From contig CABIZB010000001.1 of the NCBI GenBank assembly GCA_902363145.1, positions 744,001-808,000 on the forward strand: a stretch of DNA of 64,000 nt. Reading direction: 5' to 3'. Below, in pieces: positions 18,288-27,254 of this stretch (the first letter of the stretch is position 1; the number at the start of each line of letters is the position of its first letter). The stretch comes from Oscillospiraceae bacterium (GTDB lineage: Bacteria; Bacillota; Clostridia; Oscillospirales; Ruminococcaceae). The notes under the pieces were generated by a model that was given only the letters and a program-made list of their open reading frames with translations, was not told the origin of the DNA and made no database searches. Position numbers and translations under genes: made by a program.

Positions 18288-19157
18288 ATGAATAATATAA
18301 GCTCAAAGGAAAATCGGATACACTCTTCCGATATAAAGCCGTTCAGCTACTACAAATGTTCTATTCCCGATTATTTCAACTGCGTTCCCATGCACTGGCA
18401 CAGCGAGTTTGAGCTGAGCTTTGTCCGTGAAGGCTCAGCTCAGTTTATCTGCGGGGAGGAAAAATTCACATCGCAGGCTGGAGATATAATCATAACCCTG
18501 CCGAATGTGCTCCACTCCATTTATCCATGTCCCCACATCACACAGGTGTATGATACTATCGTATTCAGCAGTGATATTTTCGGTAGCTCCGACTCCGACA
18601 GATATGTCACAGATTGTATAAAGCCGCTGATAAACGGAAGTATGCGGATACAGACTCACATTACCCACGAGCATCATTATTACAGCGAGCTTGAAAAAAT
18701 AACAGGCAACATTTTTTCCTGCGCTGTGGGCGACACACCATCGCTGGATATGCTGCTGAGAAGTGAGCTTATACGGCTTTTTTGGCTGCTGGAGACTGAG
18801 GCGGAAAGCGACCCCGATTACAGCGAATCGGGAAGCGTTATCCGTCCCGCCCTTGAATATATCGCAAAGAATTACAACGACGTTATCACCATAAAGCAGC
18901 TTGCCGCCACGGTTCACCTGAGCGAAAGCTATTTTATGAATCGCTTTCATGACCATGTGGGACTGAGCGCAATGGAATACATCTCGCATTTCAGGATAGA
19001 CAAGGCGTGCAAGGCGCTCCGCAGCAGCGATAAGGACGTTCTGGAGATCGCCTTTGACTGCGGCTTCCGCAACATATCCAACTTCAACAGGCAATTCAGG
19101 AGGATAATCGGCTGTTCCCCTACAGAATTCAGGAACAGAATTACGGAATTTCCGTAA
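18288..19157 (+). CDS. AraC-family transcriptional regulator
   Basis: 289 aa with an N-terminal cupin sensor (MHWHSEFELSFVREGSAQFICG) and a C-terminal tandem HTH: TIKQLAATVHLSESYFMNRFHDHVG and VLEIAFDCGFRNISNFNRQFRRIIG. ATG 18288 follows CGGAGGCGGCAGC; an open frame continues to 18237 without a ribosome site. Divergent from the GH31 gene, so it is the likely activator of that gene in response to a sugar. Confidence 0.9.
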   Translation: MNNISSKENRIHSSDIKPFSYYKCSIPDYFNCVPMHWHSEFELSFVREGSAQFICGEEKFTSQAGDIIITLPNVLHSIYPCPHITQVYDTIVFSSDIFGSSDSDRYVTDCIKPLINGSMRIQTHITHEHHYYSELEKITGNIFSCAVGDTPSLDMLLRSELIRLFWLLETEAESDPDYSESGSVIRPALEYIAKNYNDVITIKQLAATVHLSESYFMNRFHDHVGLSAMEYISHFRIDKACKALRSSDKDVLEIAFDCGFRNISNFNRQFRRIIGCSPTEFRNRITEFP

Positions 19158-19172
19158 CAGATTATTTTATAG

Positions 19173-19340
19173 TCACATCATTTTCCGCTTTGTTACTTCC
19201 GTATGTACAGTCGATTTGCTTATGCCGAATTTTTTTGCGGCAGCACGCACCGTTGACCTTGTTTCTATTATGTACTCCCCTAATATTACAGGACGTTCCT
19301 TTTGTTCATCGTAGCTTATCATGCTGACAACAGCCCCCAT
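19173..19340 (-). pseudogene. Truncated SpoIIID-like sporulation regulator
   Basis: A 55-residue frame whose core, GEYIIETRSTVRAAAKKF followed by GISKSTVHTEVTKR, matches the HTH of SpoIIID, the mother-cell sporulation regulator. SpoIIID proteins run to about 80-90 aa with a conserved C-terminal segment; here a stop comes directly after VTKRKMM. It is probably a decayed or duplicated copy, next to other decayed genes. A short functional variant cannot be excluded. Too short to be listed by usual ORF cut-offs. Confidence 0.6.
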
Positions 19341-19418
19341 TCAAATTTTGGCGTTATAACATATTTATGCGCTTTTAAGAGGGGTAATGACATTTTATGT
19401 TATCTGTGTGTCATTCTC

Positions 19419-19464
19419 TGTCCCAAAGCTGTACATTGACAAGATGGGACAAAAAAGCTATAAT
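19419..19464 (+). promoter_or_regulatory. Promoter and inverted repeat before the broken ABC exporter genes
   Basis: TTGACA (19436-19441), 17 nt, TATAAT (19459-19464). The -35 box lies between arms of an inverted repeat TGTCCCA (19419-19425) and TGGGACA (19445-19451), a likely former operator. Confidence 0.6.
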
Positions 19465-19513
19465 GCCAGTTAGCAAAAACTAATTGATCGTAAAATTGCG
19501 GAATGGAGTAAAT

Positions 19514-19717
19514 ATGTTTGATAAACGCCTGATGAAAATTTGTCCCGAAAGCAGAAAATATATCATAGGAAACATCGTGCTTCAATGGCTGGAGCTGATG
19601 TGCAATGCCCTGATGATATATACTGTTGCTCAAATGATCGAACAGAAATATAAGCTTTTCCACGAGCTGCCCATGAGTGCCTTTGCTGCTCCCCTTGCTG
19701 TGATCGCAAGGAAGTGA
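19514..19717 (+). pseudogene. Remnant of a CydD-like ABC exporter
   Basis: 67 codons. The first 45 (MFDKRLMKICPESRKYIIGN onward) look like the N-terminus of the first half of a CydDC-type ABC exporter pair. The last 20 (KYKLFHELPMSAFAAPLAVI) look like a C-terminal tail, so most of the gene seems deleted in frame. Good promoter and start remain. It is followed 4 nt later by the second broken gene of the pair. Confidence 0.65.
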
Positions 19718-19956
19718 TGGCATGAAAAAGCGCAGCAAAGCAGGTACACTTTTCAGAATGCTGGGGCTTGTAAAGCCGTTGGCAGGATTTATGGTTCTGG
19801 CTGTAGTCACAGGCACACTGGGTTTTCTGGCGGTGCAGTTCATACCAGTTCTCGGCGGATATGCCGTGCTGAATGGTCTGGGATATGATACTCCACTGGC
19901 GCTGAAAACTATCTGGACACTGCTGGCGGTATTTGCTCTTCTCCGTGCAGTGCTGA

Positions 19957-20056
19957 TACTAATCACCAATAAAACTATAGACAAAAAATCATCGCATAAT
20001 CCATATACGCAAGATTATGCTCAATTTTTTGTATAGTTTTTAATTGGTGCTTAGTA
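19957..20056 (+). repeat. Foldback repeat B, copy 1
   Basis: 100 bp, near-perfect hairpin with ends TACTAATCACCAAT and ATTGGTGCTTAGTA, flanked by a TGA duplication (19954-19956 and 20057-20059). It interrupts the ABC exporter gene, and the reading frame across the empty site confirms the duplication. Confidence 0.93.
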
Positions 20057-20457
20057 TGAGATATACCGAGCAGAAGACCAATCATTACATAGCCTTCACG
20101 CTCCTTGCAATAGTCAGGGACAAAGTGTTCAAATCGCTGAGGAGACTTTGCCCACACCATCTCCCCCATATGTATCGCAATAGTTACCGAGATCGTAATG
20201 TGTCTTTTCATCGGCAGCTTTCACCCTTATATGGGTCTGCTGGCGGCAGCGGCAATACAGGCGATGAGATAAGAGGTCAGTCGGGCGAGCTGGCGGCTCT
20301 GGTGCTTGAAAATATCCGTGGACTGAACGAGACTATCCAGTACGGCAAGGACAATGAACGCATGGAGCTTATGAACAGCAGGACAGACGCTCTTTCGCAA
20401 AAGCAAAGCGCTCTCAACAAGCTTACGGGAACGAACATCGCCATTGCAAACACATTT

Positions 20458-20620
20458 AGAACCTGTCTTCATAAGAAATGTATGCGGATTTTCGAGCATA
20501 ATTTTGTTGCAGAGTAGGCAAAAATCCGCAGGCGGGCTTTCGCCCGGCAAGGATTTTTAACGCAGTCTGCGGCAAAATTTGCCGAAAAGACGTGCGCATA
20601 TGCTTGTGAAGACGGGTTCT
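20458..20620 (+). repeat. Foldback repeat A, copy 2
   Basis: 163 bp, nearly identical to copy 1. It interrupts the ABC exporter relic after NIAIANT. The flanks (ATTT left, TATA right) show no obvious duplication. Confidence 0.92.
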
Positions 20621-20784
20621 TATATTGATATTTGATGCGGCAGCGCTTATATTGTCGCTCAGCCTTTACAGCAGCGGAGCTGTGGATATCTGCGGAATGC
20701 TCATTCCGCTTCTGGCGTTCATGTCCCACCCTATAATGGCAATAAAGCACCTTATTCTCAGCAAAAAATCAAAATAAACATAAT

Positions 20785-20831
20785 AAACAGCTGCGGCTCC
20801 CATGTTTGTCGCATGGGAGCCGCAGCTGTTT
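20785..20831. terminator. Strong bidirectional terminator
   Basis: A 20-bp perfect stem (20785-20804 with 20812-20831), very GC-rich, sits between the ABC relic and the convergent MATE gene. Confidence 0.85.
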
Positions 20832-22176
20832 ATTCAGCCGATGTATCATCGAGCTTGACGGAATATTTGTAGATAAGTGCGGAAAGAACAGCGGTTATTA
20901 CCTCGGTTATCCAGAATGCGTGCCATACACCGTCAGGTCCTGTCAGTCTGCTGAGGATAAACGCCAGAGGCAGGATTATCACGATATACCTGAGCAGTGA
21001 AATGAGCAGTGACGGAACGCCCTTGCCAAGCCCTTCAAGCGCTCCCGATGCCGCAACGGACACGCTTGAAATTATAAAGCCTATGGATATGACACGAAGC
21101 GCAGTCTCACCTATTTTTACGGTCTCGGGATTTTCGGTGAAAAGCCCCATGAGCTGCGAGGGAACAGCAAGGCATATTACAGTTCCCAGTGCCATTATAA
21201 CGGCGCACATGGCAAGGACAACATTATAGATCCGCTTCACACGCTTGTATTCCTTTGCACCGTAGTTGAAGCCGATAACAGGCCTCATTCCCTGAATAAC
21301 GCCGTTTGCGGGGAGATAAAGGAAAGTCTGGAGCTTGTAATATATGCCCAGAACCAACACATAGCTCTGCGAATACACCGCAAGGATAGCATTCAGGGCG
21401 GAGATGAGCAGCGAGGGCAGCGCAAGATTAAGGGTAGCGGGAATGCCTACGGAGTACATTCTTCCGATAATATGGCCGACGGGCTTTGGCTGCCTCAGGT
21501 CTATTTTTACAGGCATCTGTCTGACACGGTAGGTTATGATGTAGATAGCAAGGGTCAGCAGCTGACCTGCTCCTGTGGCAATAGCGGCACCTCTCATGCC
21601 AAGCTTCGGGAAAAATCCGATACCGAAAATAAGCATCGGGTCAAGGATAATATTTGCAATACAGCCGCATAGCATACTTGTCATAGTTACCTTCATCATG
21701 CCCACGGACTGAAATATCTTTTCAAGGGAAATTCCCAGCATTATAACGGGTGCAAAGGAAAATGCAATGACAGAGTACTGTATTCCCAGCTCTATGACGC
21801 TTTCATCGTCAGTAAACATTCGCAGGAAATATGGCATTGCGATAATACTTGCCGCCATAAGCACTATTCCGTGAACGGCTGCGAGGATAAGCCCCTGAGA
21901 AGCGGCGGTATCCGCTTTCTTGGTGTCTCCCCCGCCGAGAAATATGGAAATAACGGCATTTATTCCTATGCCAAATCCTATAGCTACCGCATTTATGAAA
22001 TTCTGTATAGGAAACACCAGCGAAAGAGCGGTCATGGCGTTCTCGCCTATCTTTGCCACAAAAAAGCTGTCGATTATATTATACAGGGAATTTACCAGCA
22101 TTGATATGACCATGGGCAGCGACATGGACAGTATCAGCGGAAAAACAGGCTTTTGCTTCATAAAGTCGTTGTTCAT
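20830..22176 (-). CDS. MATE family efflux transporter
   Basis: 448 aa, about 12 membrane segments. The first half opens with PLILSMSLPMVISMLVNSLYNIIDSFFVAKIG, typical of the DinF/NorM-like subgroup of Firmicutes, and the second half repeats the fold (GGDTKKADTAASQG loop, VIQGMRPVIGFNYGAKEYKR). ATG 22176 follows AAGGAG; the longer frame to 22224 runs into the leader hairpin. A terminator-like hairpin lies between its promoter and its start, so expression may be attenuated. Substrate unknown. Confidence 0.92.
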   Translation of the reverse strand: MNNDFMKQKPVFPLILSMSLPMVISMLVNSLYNIIDSFFVAKIGENAMTALSLVFPIQNFINAVAIGFGIGINAVISIFLGGGDTKKADTAASQGLILAAVHGIVLMAASIIAMPYFLRMFTDDESVIELGIQYSVIAFSFAPVIMLGISLEKIFQSVGMMKVTMTSMLCGCIANIILDPMLIFGIGFFPKLGMRGAAIATGAGQLLTLAIYIITYRVRQMPVKIDLRQPKPVGHIIGRMYSVGIPATLNLALPSLLISALNAILAVYSQSYVLVLGIYYKLQTFLYLPANGVIQGMRPVIGFNYGAKEYKRVKRIYNVVLAMCAVIMALGTVICLAVPSQLMGLFTENPETVKIGETALRVISIGFIISSVSVAASGALEGLGKGVPSLLISLLRYIVIILPLAFILSRLTGPDGVWHAFWITEVITAVLSALIYKYSVKLDDTSAE

Positions 22177-22200
22177 AAAATACTCCTTATCAATAAACAT

Positions 22201-22234
22201 AAAAAAGCCACACAACTGAATCAAGTTGTGTGGC
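22201..22234 (-). terminator. Terminator-like hairpin in the MATE leader (possible attenuator)
   Basis: GCCACACAACT pairs with AGTTGTGTGGC around a 6-nt loop, and on the minus strand TTTTTT follows. It sits downstream of the promoter at 22284-22312 and 25 nt upstream of the MATE start, so it could stop the MATE transcript before the gene. Confidence 0.75.
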
Positions 22235-22283
22235 GAAAAGGTGACATTGTCCGGAAAAATCCACTACAGGTTTTACAAATGAT

Positions 22284-22312
22284 ATTTTAGCATATTGCCA
22301 CCTGTTTGTCAA
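22284..22312 (-). promoter_or_regulatory. Promoter of the attenuated MATE gene
   Basis: Minus strand TTGACA (22307-22312), 17 nt, TAAAAT (22284-22289), between the exchanger gene and the leader hairpin. Confidence 0.75.
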
Positions 22313-22334
22313 TGAATTTTCTGAAAAGTATGTC

Positions 22335-23360
22335 TTAAAGAGCGTAATTTCGGGCGATGATGTACGCCATATATGCGCCGTAAAGCACTGCCAGCGTAAT
22401 GCCCTCCGCACGGGACATTTTCTTTCCCGTGATGTACCATACATAGGACACGATGCTTACTCCCACAAGGATAAATCCGTCGATCACAGAATCCTTTGTT
22501 ACCGATATGGGGGTGATAACGCCTGAAATTCCCAGAATGGCAAGGACATTGAAAATGTTGGAACCTACAACATTTCCCACTGCCATATCGTTCTCGCCCT
22601 TGCGTGCGGCGGTTATGGAAGTCACAAGCTCAGGGAGACTGGTTCCCACGGCGCAGATAGTAAGACCTACCAGAGTTTCGCTCATGCCTGCTTTCATTGC
22701 AATAAGCTTTGCGTGCTCGACCACAAGATTTCCTCCGAGGACAATTCCCGCAACTCCGCCGATAAGGCTCATGGCGCACACGAGGGGAGAAAAATCAGCG
22801 GGCACAGCCGTATCATCAGCGTTTGACGCTTCCTTTTTGGCAATTCTCACGGACACTATCATATAAGCTGCAAATGCAATAAGAAATACTGCCGCTTCAA
22901 GCCTGCTGAGCGTTCCGTCAAGAAGGAACAGCACAAACACCAGCGCTGCCGCAGCAGCAATGGGATAATCACGCTTTGCAACGCTGTCGTTGGTGGCAAT
23001 GGGCTTGATAGCGGAGCATATTCCAAGGACAACCATTATATTAAAAAGGTTGGAGCCGATAACATTGCTGACAGCAAGGGAGTTGGAACCTCCGACAGCT
23101 GCGGAGATGCTTACCGCCAGCTCAGGTGCGCTTGTACCCATGGCAACAATCGTAAGACCCACGATAAGCGATGGGATCTTCATTTTTGCCGCCAGAGAGG
23201 AGCTTCCGTCAACGAAATAGTCAGCGCCCTTTATAAGCAGGAAAAATCCGCCTATCAGCATTATTATGCTTATGATGACCGACTGGGGCAGCTCAGCAAA
23301 ATAGCTGAATATTATTGCGACTGCAAGTATTATGGTGTAGATAATGTTTTTTCTGTTCAT
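22335..23360 (-). CDS. CaCA-family Na+/Ca2+ (cation/proton) exchanger, YrbG-like
   Basis: Membrane antiporter (341 aa) with two homologous halves, each with an alpha-repeat: [30 protein letters not shown] and [30 protein letters not shown]. These carry the ion-binding acidic residues in the PEL motifs. It probably exports Ca2+ or exchanges other cations. Its ATG overlaps the stop of the ferredoxin part of the upstream split gene (ATGA), so it is translationally coupled to that gene. Confidence 0.92.
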   Translation of the reverse strand: MNRKNIIYTIILAVAIIFSYFAELPQSVIISIIMLIGGFFLLIKGADYFVDGSSSLAAKMKIPSLIVGLTIVAMGTSAPELAVSISAAVGGSNSLAVSNVIGSNLFNIMVVLGICSAIKPIATNDSVAKRDYPIAAAAALVFVLFLLDGTLSRLEAAVFLIAFAAYMIVSVRIAKKEASNADDTAVPADFSPLVCAMSLIGGVAGIVLGGNLVVEHAKLIAMKAGMSETLVGLTICAVGTSLPELVTSITAARKGENDMAVGNVVGSNIFNVLAILGISGVITPISVTKDSVIDGFILVGVSIVSYVWYITGKKMSRAEGITLAVLYGAYMAYIIARNYAL

Positions 23361-24118
23361 TTGAAAAGTTCCTTCTTTACATTTGGATTAAGATATTGTC
23401 CGTGCCTTTCTGTTTTGCTGCCATACTGAACGGCAAACTTAGGGCAGCTGTGGAGACACCGCAGACAGGCTGTGCATTTATCCTTGACCCATACAGGCGT
23501 ATTGTTCTTCATACTTATCGCCTGCACAGGGCATCTTTTTGCGCACAGACCGCAGCCTATACAGCTGTCTTTCACCCTGAAATGCCTAGTCTACCGCATA
23601 CTGTTATAGTATTTATCCGTAAAAAATGTGACTGCATTGGGGCATGATAAGCGCATATGATTGCCCGTGACTTTATTTCTGATATCATCTGTAACCTTAG
23701 CAAGTTCTTTTTCCGACTGAGCAAGCCGACTTTCTACCTTTTCCTTATCACTTAGATCAAACCACGGAGTCCATGTATCGGTCATTCTGATACTGAACCG
23801 TGCATTAAGCGTTATGCCATGCTTTTTTAGTATGCGGTCAGCCTGTGCTCCCACTGCTCCGGGAGTTGTACCGTAGGTTGCGACAACGAAAGCATATTGT
23901 CCGCTATAGTTCTCTATGAAAATATTTTCTAAAAACTCACGGACATTTATGGGAAGCTCCAACGCATATGTGGGGGCCACAATGCCAAGCATTTCGTTCT
24001 GCATGAGCTGTATTTTTCCGCAGTGCTTTTCTATCGAAACTGCCGTATCTCCCAGATCGTGTGCGATATGCTCAGCCACGTATCTGCAGTTGCCTGTTGC
24101 CGAAAAGTATAGTATCAA
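23357..24118 (-). pseudogene. EFR1-type flavodoxin-ferredoxin protein split by an in-frame TAG
   Basis: The flavodoxin part (TTG 24118, then ILYFSATGNCRYVAEHIA) reads 175 codons to TAG at 23591-23593. Six codons later, in the same frame, comes a two-cluster ferredoxin: CIGCGLCAKRCPVQAI and CTACLRCLHSCPKFAV. EFR1 proteins of Clostridia fuse exactly these domains into about 250 aa, so one nonsense codon has split the gene. A weak GTG at 23575 could start the ferredoxin alone. TTG 24118 is chosen from GGCGGTGATATT just upstream and family length. Probable electron-transfer protein. Confidence 0.8.
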
Positions 24119-24224
24119 AATATCACCGCCGTTTTTATACAAAATATGATATAAACATATTTTACCATAGATAGCAAAAAAAATCAACTGGAATTAAAAT
24201 ATGTTGATTATGCACAACCTGCCC

Positions 24225-24253
24225 TTGACTTTTTGCTTCCAATATGTTAAAAT
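24225..24253 (+). promoter_or_regulatory. Rubrerythrin promoter
   Basis: TTGACT (24225-24230), 17 nt, TAAAAT (24248-24253). AAAGGAG precedes the ATG at 24301. Confidence 0.75.
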
Positions 24254-24300
24254 AATTCAAAAGCCTATCATTATATTGCTGTTACAAAGGAGAATGTTAC

Positions 24301-24840
24301 ATGGATAACAAGTACAAGGGAACCAAGACCGAGATTAATCTTCAGGCAGCATTTGCAGGTGAATCGCAGGCAAGGAACAAATACACATATTTTGCTTCAA
24401 AGGCTAAGAAAGAGGGCTTTGAGCAGATAGCTGCCCTTTTCCTCAAGACTGCTGACAATGAAAAGGAACACGCAAAGATGTGGTTCAAGGAGCTTAACGG
24501 CATCGGAAACACTGCCGAAAATCTCAGCGCTGCCGCTGACGGCGAGAACTGCGAGTGGACAGATATGTACGAGGAGTTTGCCAAGACCGCCGAGGAAGAG
24601 GGCTTTACAGAGCTTGCCGCAAAGTTCAGAGCTGTAGGCGCTATTGAAAAGCATCACGAGGAGCGCTACCGTGCACTGCTTAAAAATGTGGAGACTTCCC
24701 AGGTATTTGAAAAGAGCACTGTCAAGGTATGGGAATGCCGCAACTGCGGTCACATCGTTGTTGGAACCAAGGCTCCCGATGTATGTCCCGTATGCAATCA
24801 CCCTCAGAGCTATTTTGAGATAAGCGAAGAAAACTATTGA
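24301..24840 (+). CDS. rbr: Rubrerythrin
   Basis: Cytosolic diiron/rubredoxin peroxidase (179 aa) that reduces hydrogen peroxide in anaerobes. The ferritin-like half carries the diiron ligands ([49 protein letters not shown]). The C-terminal rubredoxin domain has WECRNCGH and [12 protein letters not shown]. It is a single gene with its own consensus promoter and terminator. Part of oxidative-stress defence. Confidence 0.96.
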   Translation: MDNKYKGTKTEINLQAAFAGESQARNKYTYFASKAKKEGFEQIAALFLKTADNEKEHAKMWFKELNGIGNTAENLSAAADGENCEWTDMYEEFAKTAEEEGFTELAAKFRAVGAIEKHHEERYRALLKNVETSQVFEKSTVKVWECRNCGHIVVGTKAPDVCPVCNHPQSYFEISEENY

Positions 24841-24856
24841 TAAATACATACAAGCA

Positions 24857-24902
24857 CAAAAAACACGGATACTGCCGCAAATAACAGTATCCGTGTTTTT
24901 TT
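24857..24902. terminator. Bidirectional terminator after rubrerythrin
   Basis: ACACGGATACTG pairs with CAGTATCCGTGT, followed by TTTTT. It also lies at the end of the convergent response-regulator gene. Confidence 0.85.
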
Positions 24903-25575
24903 ATTTGTTTATCCGATAAAGCATACAAGGTCTGCCGCCTGTTTCATAGTTCATATTGCCCGAGATAGTGCCTTTTTCAAGGAGAAAATTTAAATATCTG
25001 CGGACCGTAACTCGTGAAAGCCCCACCTTGTCTGCGATCTCCTCGCCTGTGAAATCTGTATCGGGATTTCGTTCAAGAAAGTTGTGCACCGTTTCAAGGG
25101 TCTGATCCTGTATTCCCTTAGGAAGCTGCTCAATGGTCTTTGAGGAACCGCTGTTAAGCATGGCATCAATATGCTGCTGGCTGAACTGCTCCAGATCGTG
25201 GAATGCGTCCTGTCTGCTGAGGAATTTTTCCAATGCCTGCTGAAATCTTGCACTTGAAAAGGGCTTGATAAGGTAATCTACAACACCAAGCCTTACCGCT
25301 TCCTCAATGGCTGCGCTGTCGTTGGCGGCTGTTACCATTATTACCGCCAGCGGAAGATTTTTCTCCCTTATCCTGCGCAGCACTTCAATGCCCGTGGTCT
25401 TTGGCATATACACATCAAGAATAACAAGCTGAACATTGTTTGCCGTCAGGTAAGCCAGCGCCGCATCACCGTCACGGCACACGGAGGCTACATGAAAATG
25501 CTTGTTTTCGGTCACATACTGCTTGTTTATCATGGCGACCATAGGGTCATCTTCAACTATCACGACCTCATACAT
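24901..25575 (-). CDS. CitB/DcuR-family response regulator
   Basis: 224 aa. The receiver domain (residues 1-120) has acidic pocket EDD, phospho-acceptor Asp in LVILDVYMPKTTG, Thr in MVTAA and Lys in IKPF. The C-terminal winged HTH (FTGEEIADKVGLSRVTVRRYLNFLLEKG) is typical of the citrate/C4-dicarboxylate regulators. ATG 25575 has GGAGG upstream. It overlaps the kinase gene by 8 nt. Likely target: the divergent SemiSWEET operon, through the repeated boxes at 27244-27360 (inference). Confidence 0.93.
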   Translation of the reverse strand: MYEVVIVEDDPMVAMINKQYVTENKHFHVASVCRDGDAALAYLTANNVQLVILDVYMPKTTGIEVLRRIREKNLPLAVIMVTAANDSAAIEEAVRLGVVDYLIKPFSSARFQQALEKFLSRQDAFHDLEQFSQQHIDAMLNSGSSKTIEQLPKGIQDQTLETVHNFLERNPDTDFTGEEIADKVGLSRVTVRRYLNFLLEKGTISGNMNYETGGRPCMLYRINK

Positions 25576-27193
25576 TGCTGCCGCCTCCTTCATCTGTAAG
25601 TGTTACGGTAAAGGACGTGCCAACGCCCTCCTCCGACTCAACGGAAATGGTTCCGTTATGCTTTTCGATAAGCTGCTTTATAAGGTGAAGCCCGGTTCCC
25701 CTGCCGTCACCCTTGGTGGAAAAGCCGTTTTCAAAAATCTTTTCTCTGTTCTCTTCCGATATACCGTTGCCCGTATCATCAACAGTGATTATCATTGCAT
25801 GGGGCTTTGTGAAGATGCCAACGGTAAGCTCCTTGGGAAGCTCATTTTTCTCGTTGAGCGAATCCATGGCGTTTTCCGTAAGATTGCCGATAATGGTTAT
25901 CAGGTCGCCCGACGGCAGAGAGATATCATTGCGTGAAAGCCTGCTGCCGCCCTCCAGCGTGAACTTGATATTAAGCTCTGCTGCTCTGGAATACTTGCCG
26001 ATAAGCAGCGCTGCCACTGACGGGTCATCAATATTTTTCATTATACTATGTATGACAGTCTGCTGGATAGAGGTTATATTGGTTATGTACTCGCAGGCTT
26101 CGTTTGTGCGCCCCATCTGGATAAGCCCCAGGATAACATGGAGCTTATTTGTGAAGTCATGGTTGTTTGCCCTCATTGATTCCACAAGGTATTTAACGCC
26201 CGAAAGATCCTCCATAAGCTTTGTAAACTCGGTTCGGTCACGGAGAATGCAAAGTCCGCCTGAGGTGCTGTCACCCTCTGTTATGGGCACATAGTCGGCT
26301 ATGATATCCGAGCCGCTGTCGGAATGAACGGAAAATCCCGATATCTTTTCGCCTGAAGACATTATAGTTCCCGTCATCATTTCGGGTATTGCCCGGGAAA
26401 TATTCAGCTTATCGTCACTGTCGCCAATGCCGAGCATTTTCTTTGCGGCGCAGTTTATGTAAACCACAGAACCGTCCTTTTCAAAGGCGAGAAGTCCCTC
26501 TTCCAGTGATTCAAGCACATTGTCACGCACGGTGAACATAGCGCTGAAAATATCAGGCTCATAGCCCTTGAGGATACGCTTTATCCTATCGGAAAGCTGT
26601 CTTGACAACGCTATAGCCAGTGTGATGACCGCAGCCGCACACACTGTATGAAGGATTATTATGCTTATTACTGTTTTTCTGATATTCTGGGTCAGCATTA
26701 CCGCAAGGACAAATCCCACATAATTTCCGCTGTCGTCATAAATCGCAGCATATGCACGCCTCTGTGCGCCCGAGGGACCTGTATCGGAGGTGACATAGAA
26801 AATGTCGCTGTCGGTAAAATCGGGTATCGTACCGTCATAAACAGTGCCGATAAGCTCATGATTTGTGTGGTAGATACGCTTGTTATCCGAGCTTATGACA
26901 GAAATGACATCAATATTTGTAAGGGAGCTTTTAAGTGAGTCGAGATAGCTTTCGGTCATATTGCCGTCAATGCTGCCGTCGGTAAGCTTATCACGGATTA
27001 TTTGTGACTGAGCCACCGCCTGGGCGATATTTTCAAGGTTCTGGTCAAGCCTTGTTCTGTCCGTATATATGCTTACTATTATGCTGATTATTGTAATAAG
27101 TACAGTCATCACCGATACAAGTATGAGCAGTGTATCGAGTATCTGCCGCTGTATGGTGCCTGTCCGGGCGCTGCGGCGCTGTCTGCTGTTCAT
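25568..27193 (-). CDS. CitA/DcuS-family sensor histidine kinase
   Basis: Membrane sensor (541 aa): membrane segment at residues 18-46, an extracytoplasmic sensing domain to about 175, a second membrane segment, a PAS domain (about 215-325), a DHp helix with phospho-His in NNHDFTNKLHVILGLIQMG, and a HATPase domain with TENAMDSLNEK, DDTGNGIS and GRGTGLHLIKQL. The family senses citrate, fumarate and similar small acids; the ligand here is unknown. Paired with the overlapping response regulator. No dicarboxylate transporter is nearby. Confidence 0.93.
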   Translation of the reverse strand: MNSRQRRSARTGTIQRQILDTLLILVSVMTVLITIISIIVSIYTDRTRLDQNLENIAQAVAQSQIIRDKLTDGSIDGNMTESYLDSLKSSLTNIDVISVISSDNKRIYHTNHELIGTVYDGTIPDFTDSDIFYVTSDTGPSGAQRRAYAAIYDDSGNYVGFVLAVMLTQNIRKTVISIIILHTVCAAAVITLAIALSRQLSDRIKRILKGYEPDIFSAMFTVRDNVLESLEEGLLAFEKDGSVVYINCAAKKMLGIGDSDDKLNISRAIPEMMTGTIMSSGEKISGFSVHSDSGSDIIADYVPITEGDSTSGGLCILRDRTEFTKLMEDLSGVKYLVESMRANNHDFTNKLHVILGLIQMGRTNEACEYITNITSIQQTVIHSIMKNIDDPSVAALLIGKYSRAAELNIKFTLEGGSRLSRNDISLPSGDLITIIGNLTENAMDSLNEKNELPKELTVGIFTKPHAMIITVDDTGNGISEENREKIFENGFSTKGDGRGTGLHLIKQLIEKHNGTISVESEEGVGTSFTVTLTDEGGGSNV

Positions 27194-27225
27194 TCATATG
27201 ACCGCCTTTCAGGTGTATTGTAAAT

Positions 27226-27254
27226 ATTATAACACATAAAAACACTTTTGAAAA
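27226..27254 (-). promoter_or_regulatory. Promoter of the two-component system
   Basis: Minus strand TTTTCA (27249-27254), 17 nt, TATAAT (27226-27231). Its -35 box is covered by the first ACTTTT box, suggesting autoregulation. Confidence 0.55.

Larger units (their letters stand above)
19722..20777 (+). pseudogene. CydC-like ABC exporter gene broken by repeats B and A and by deletions
   Basis: The N-terminal membrane domain (MKKRSKAGTLFRMLGLVKPL) reads to LLRAVL, where repeat B is inserted (19957-20056). Removing B and one copy of the TGA duplication restores LRAVLRYTEQKTNHYIAF. A further deletion/frameshift follows RRLCP (the next recognisable piece, HTISPICIAIVTEIVM, is in another frame). 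The frame then returns with ENIRGLNETIQYG until repeat A (20458-20620). Downstream, IFDAAALILSLSLYSSGAVD continues the membrane domain to a premature end at 20777. No ATPase domain remains. It cannot make a transporter. Confidence 0.85.

Noticed and set aside
19957..20056. Repeat B as a tRNA, small RNA gene or CRISPR unit.
   Set aside because: It is a plain foldback with target duplications and scattered single copies, so it fits a MITE; no tRNA features or spacers.
23591..23593. Pyrrolysine or programmed readthrough at the UAG of the EFR1 gene.
   Set aside because: No downstream structure or pyl gene is seen, and the codon lies in a linker; mutation is simpler.
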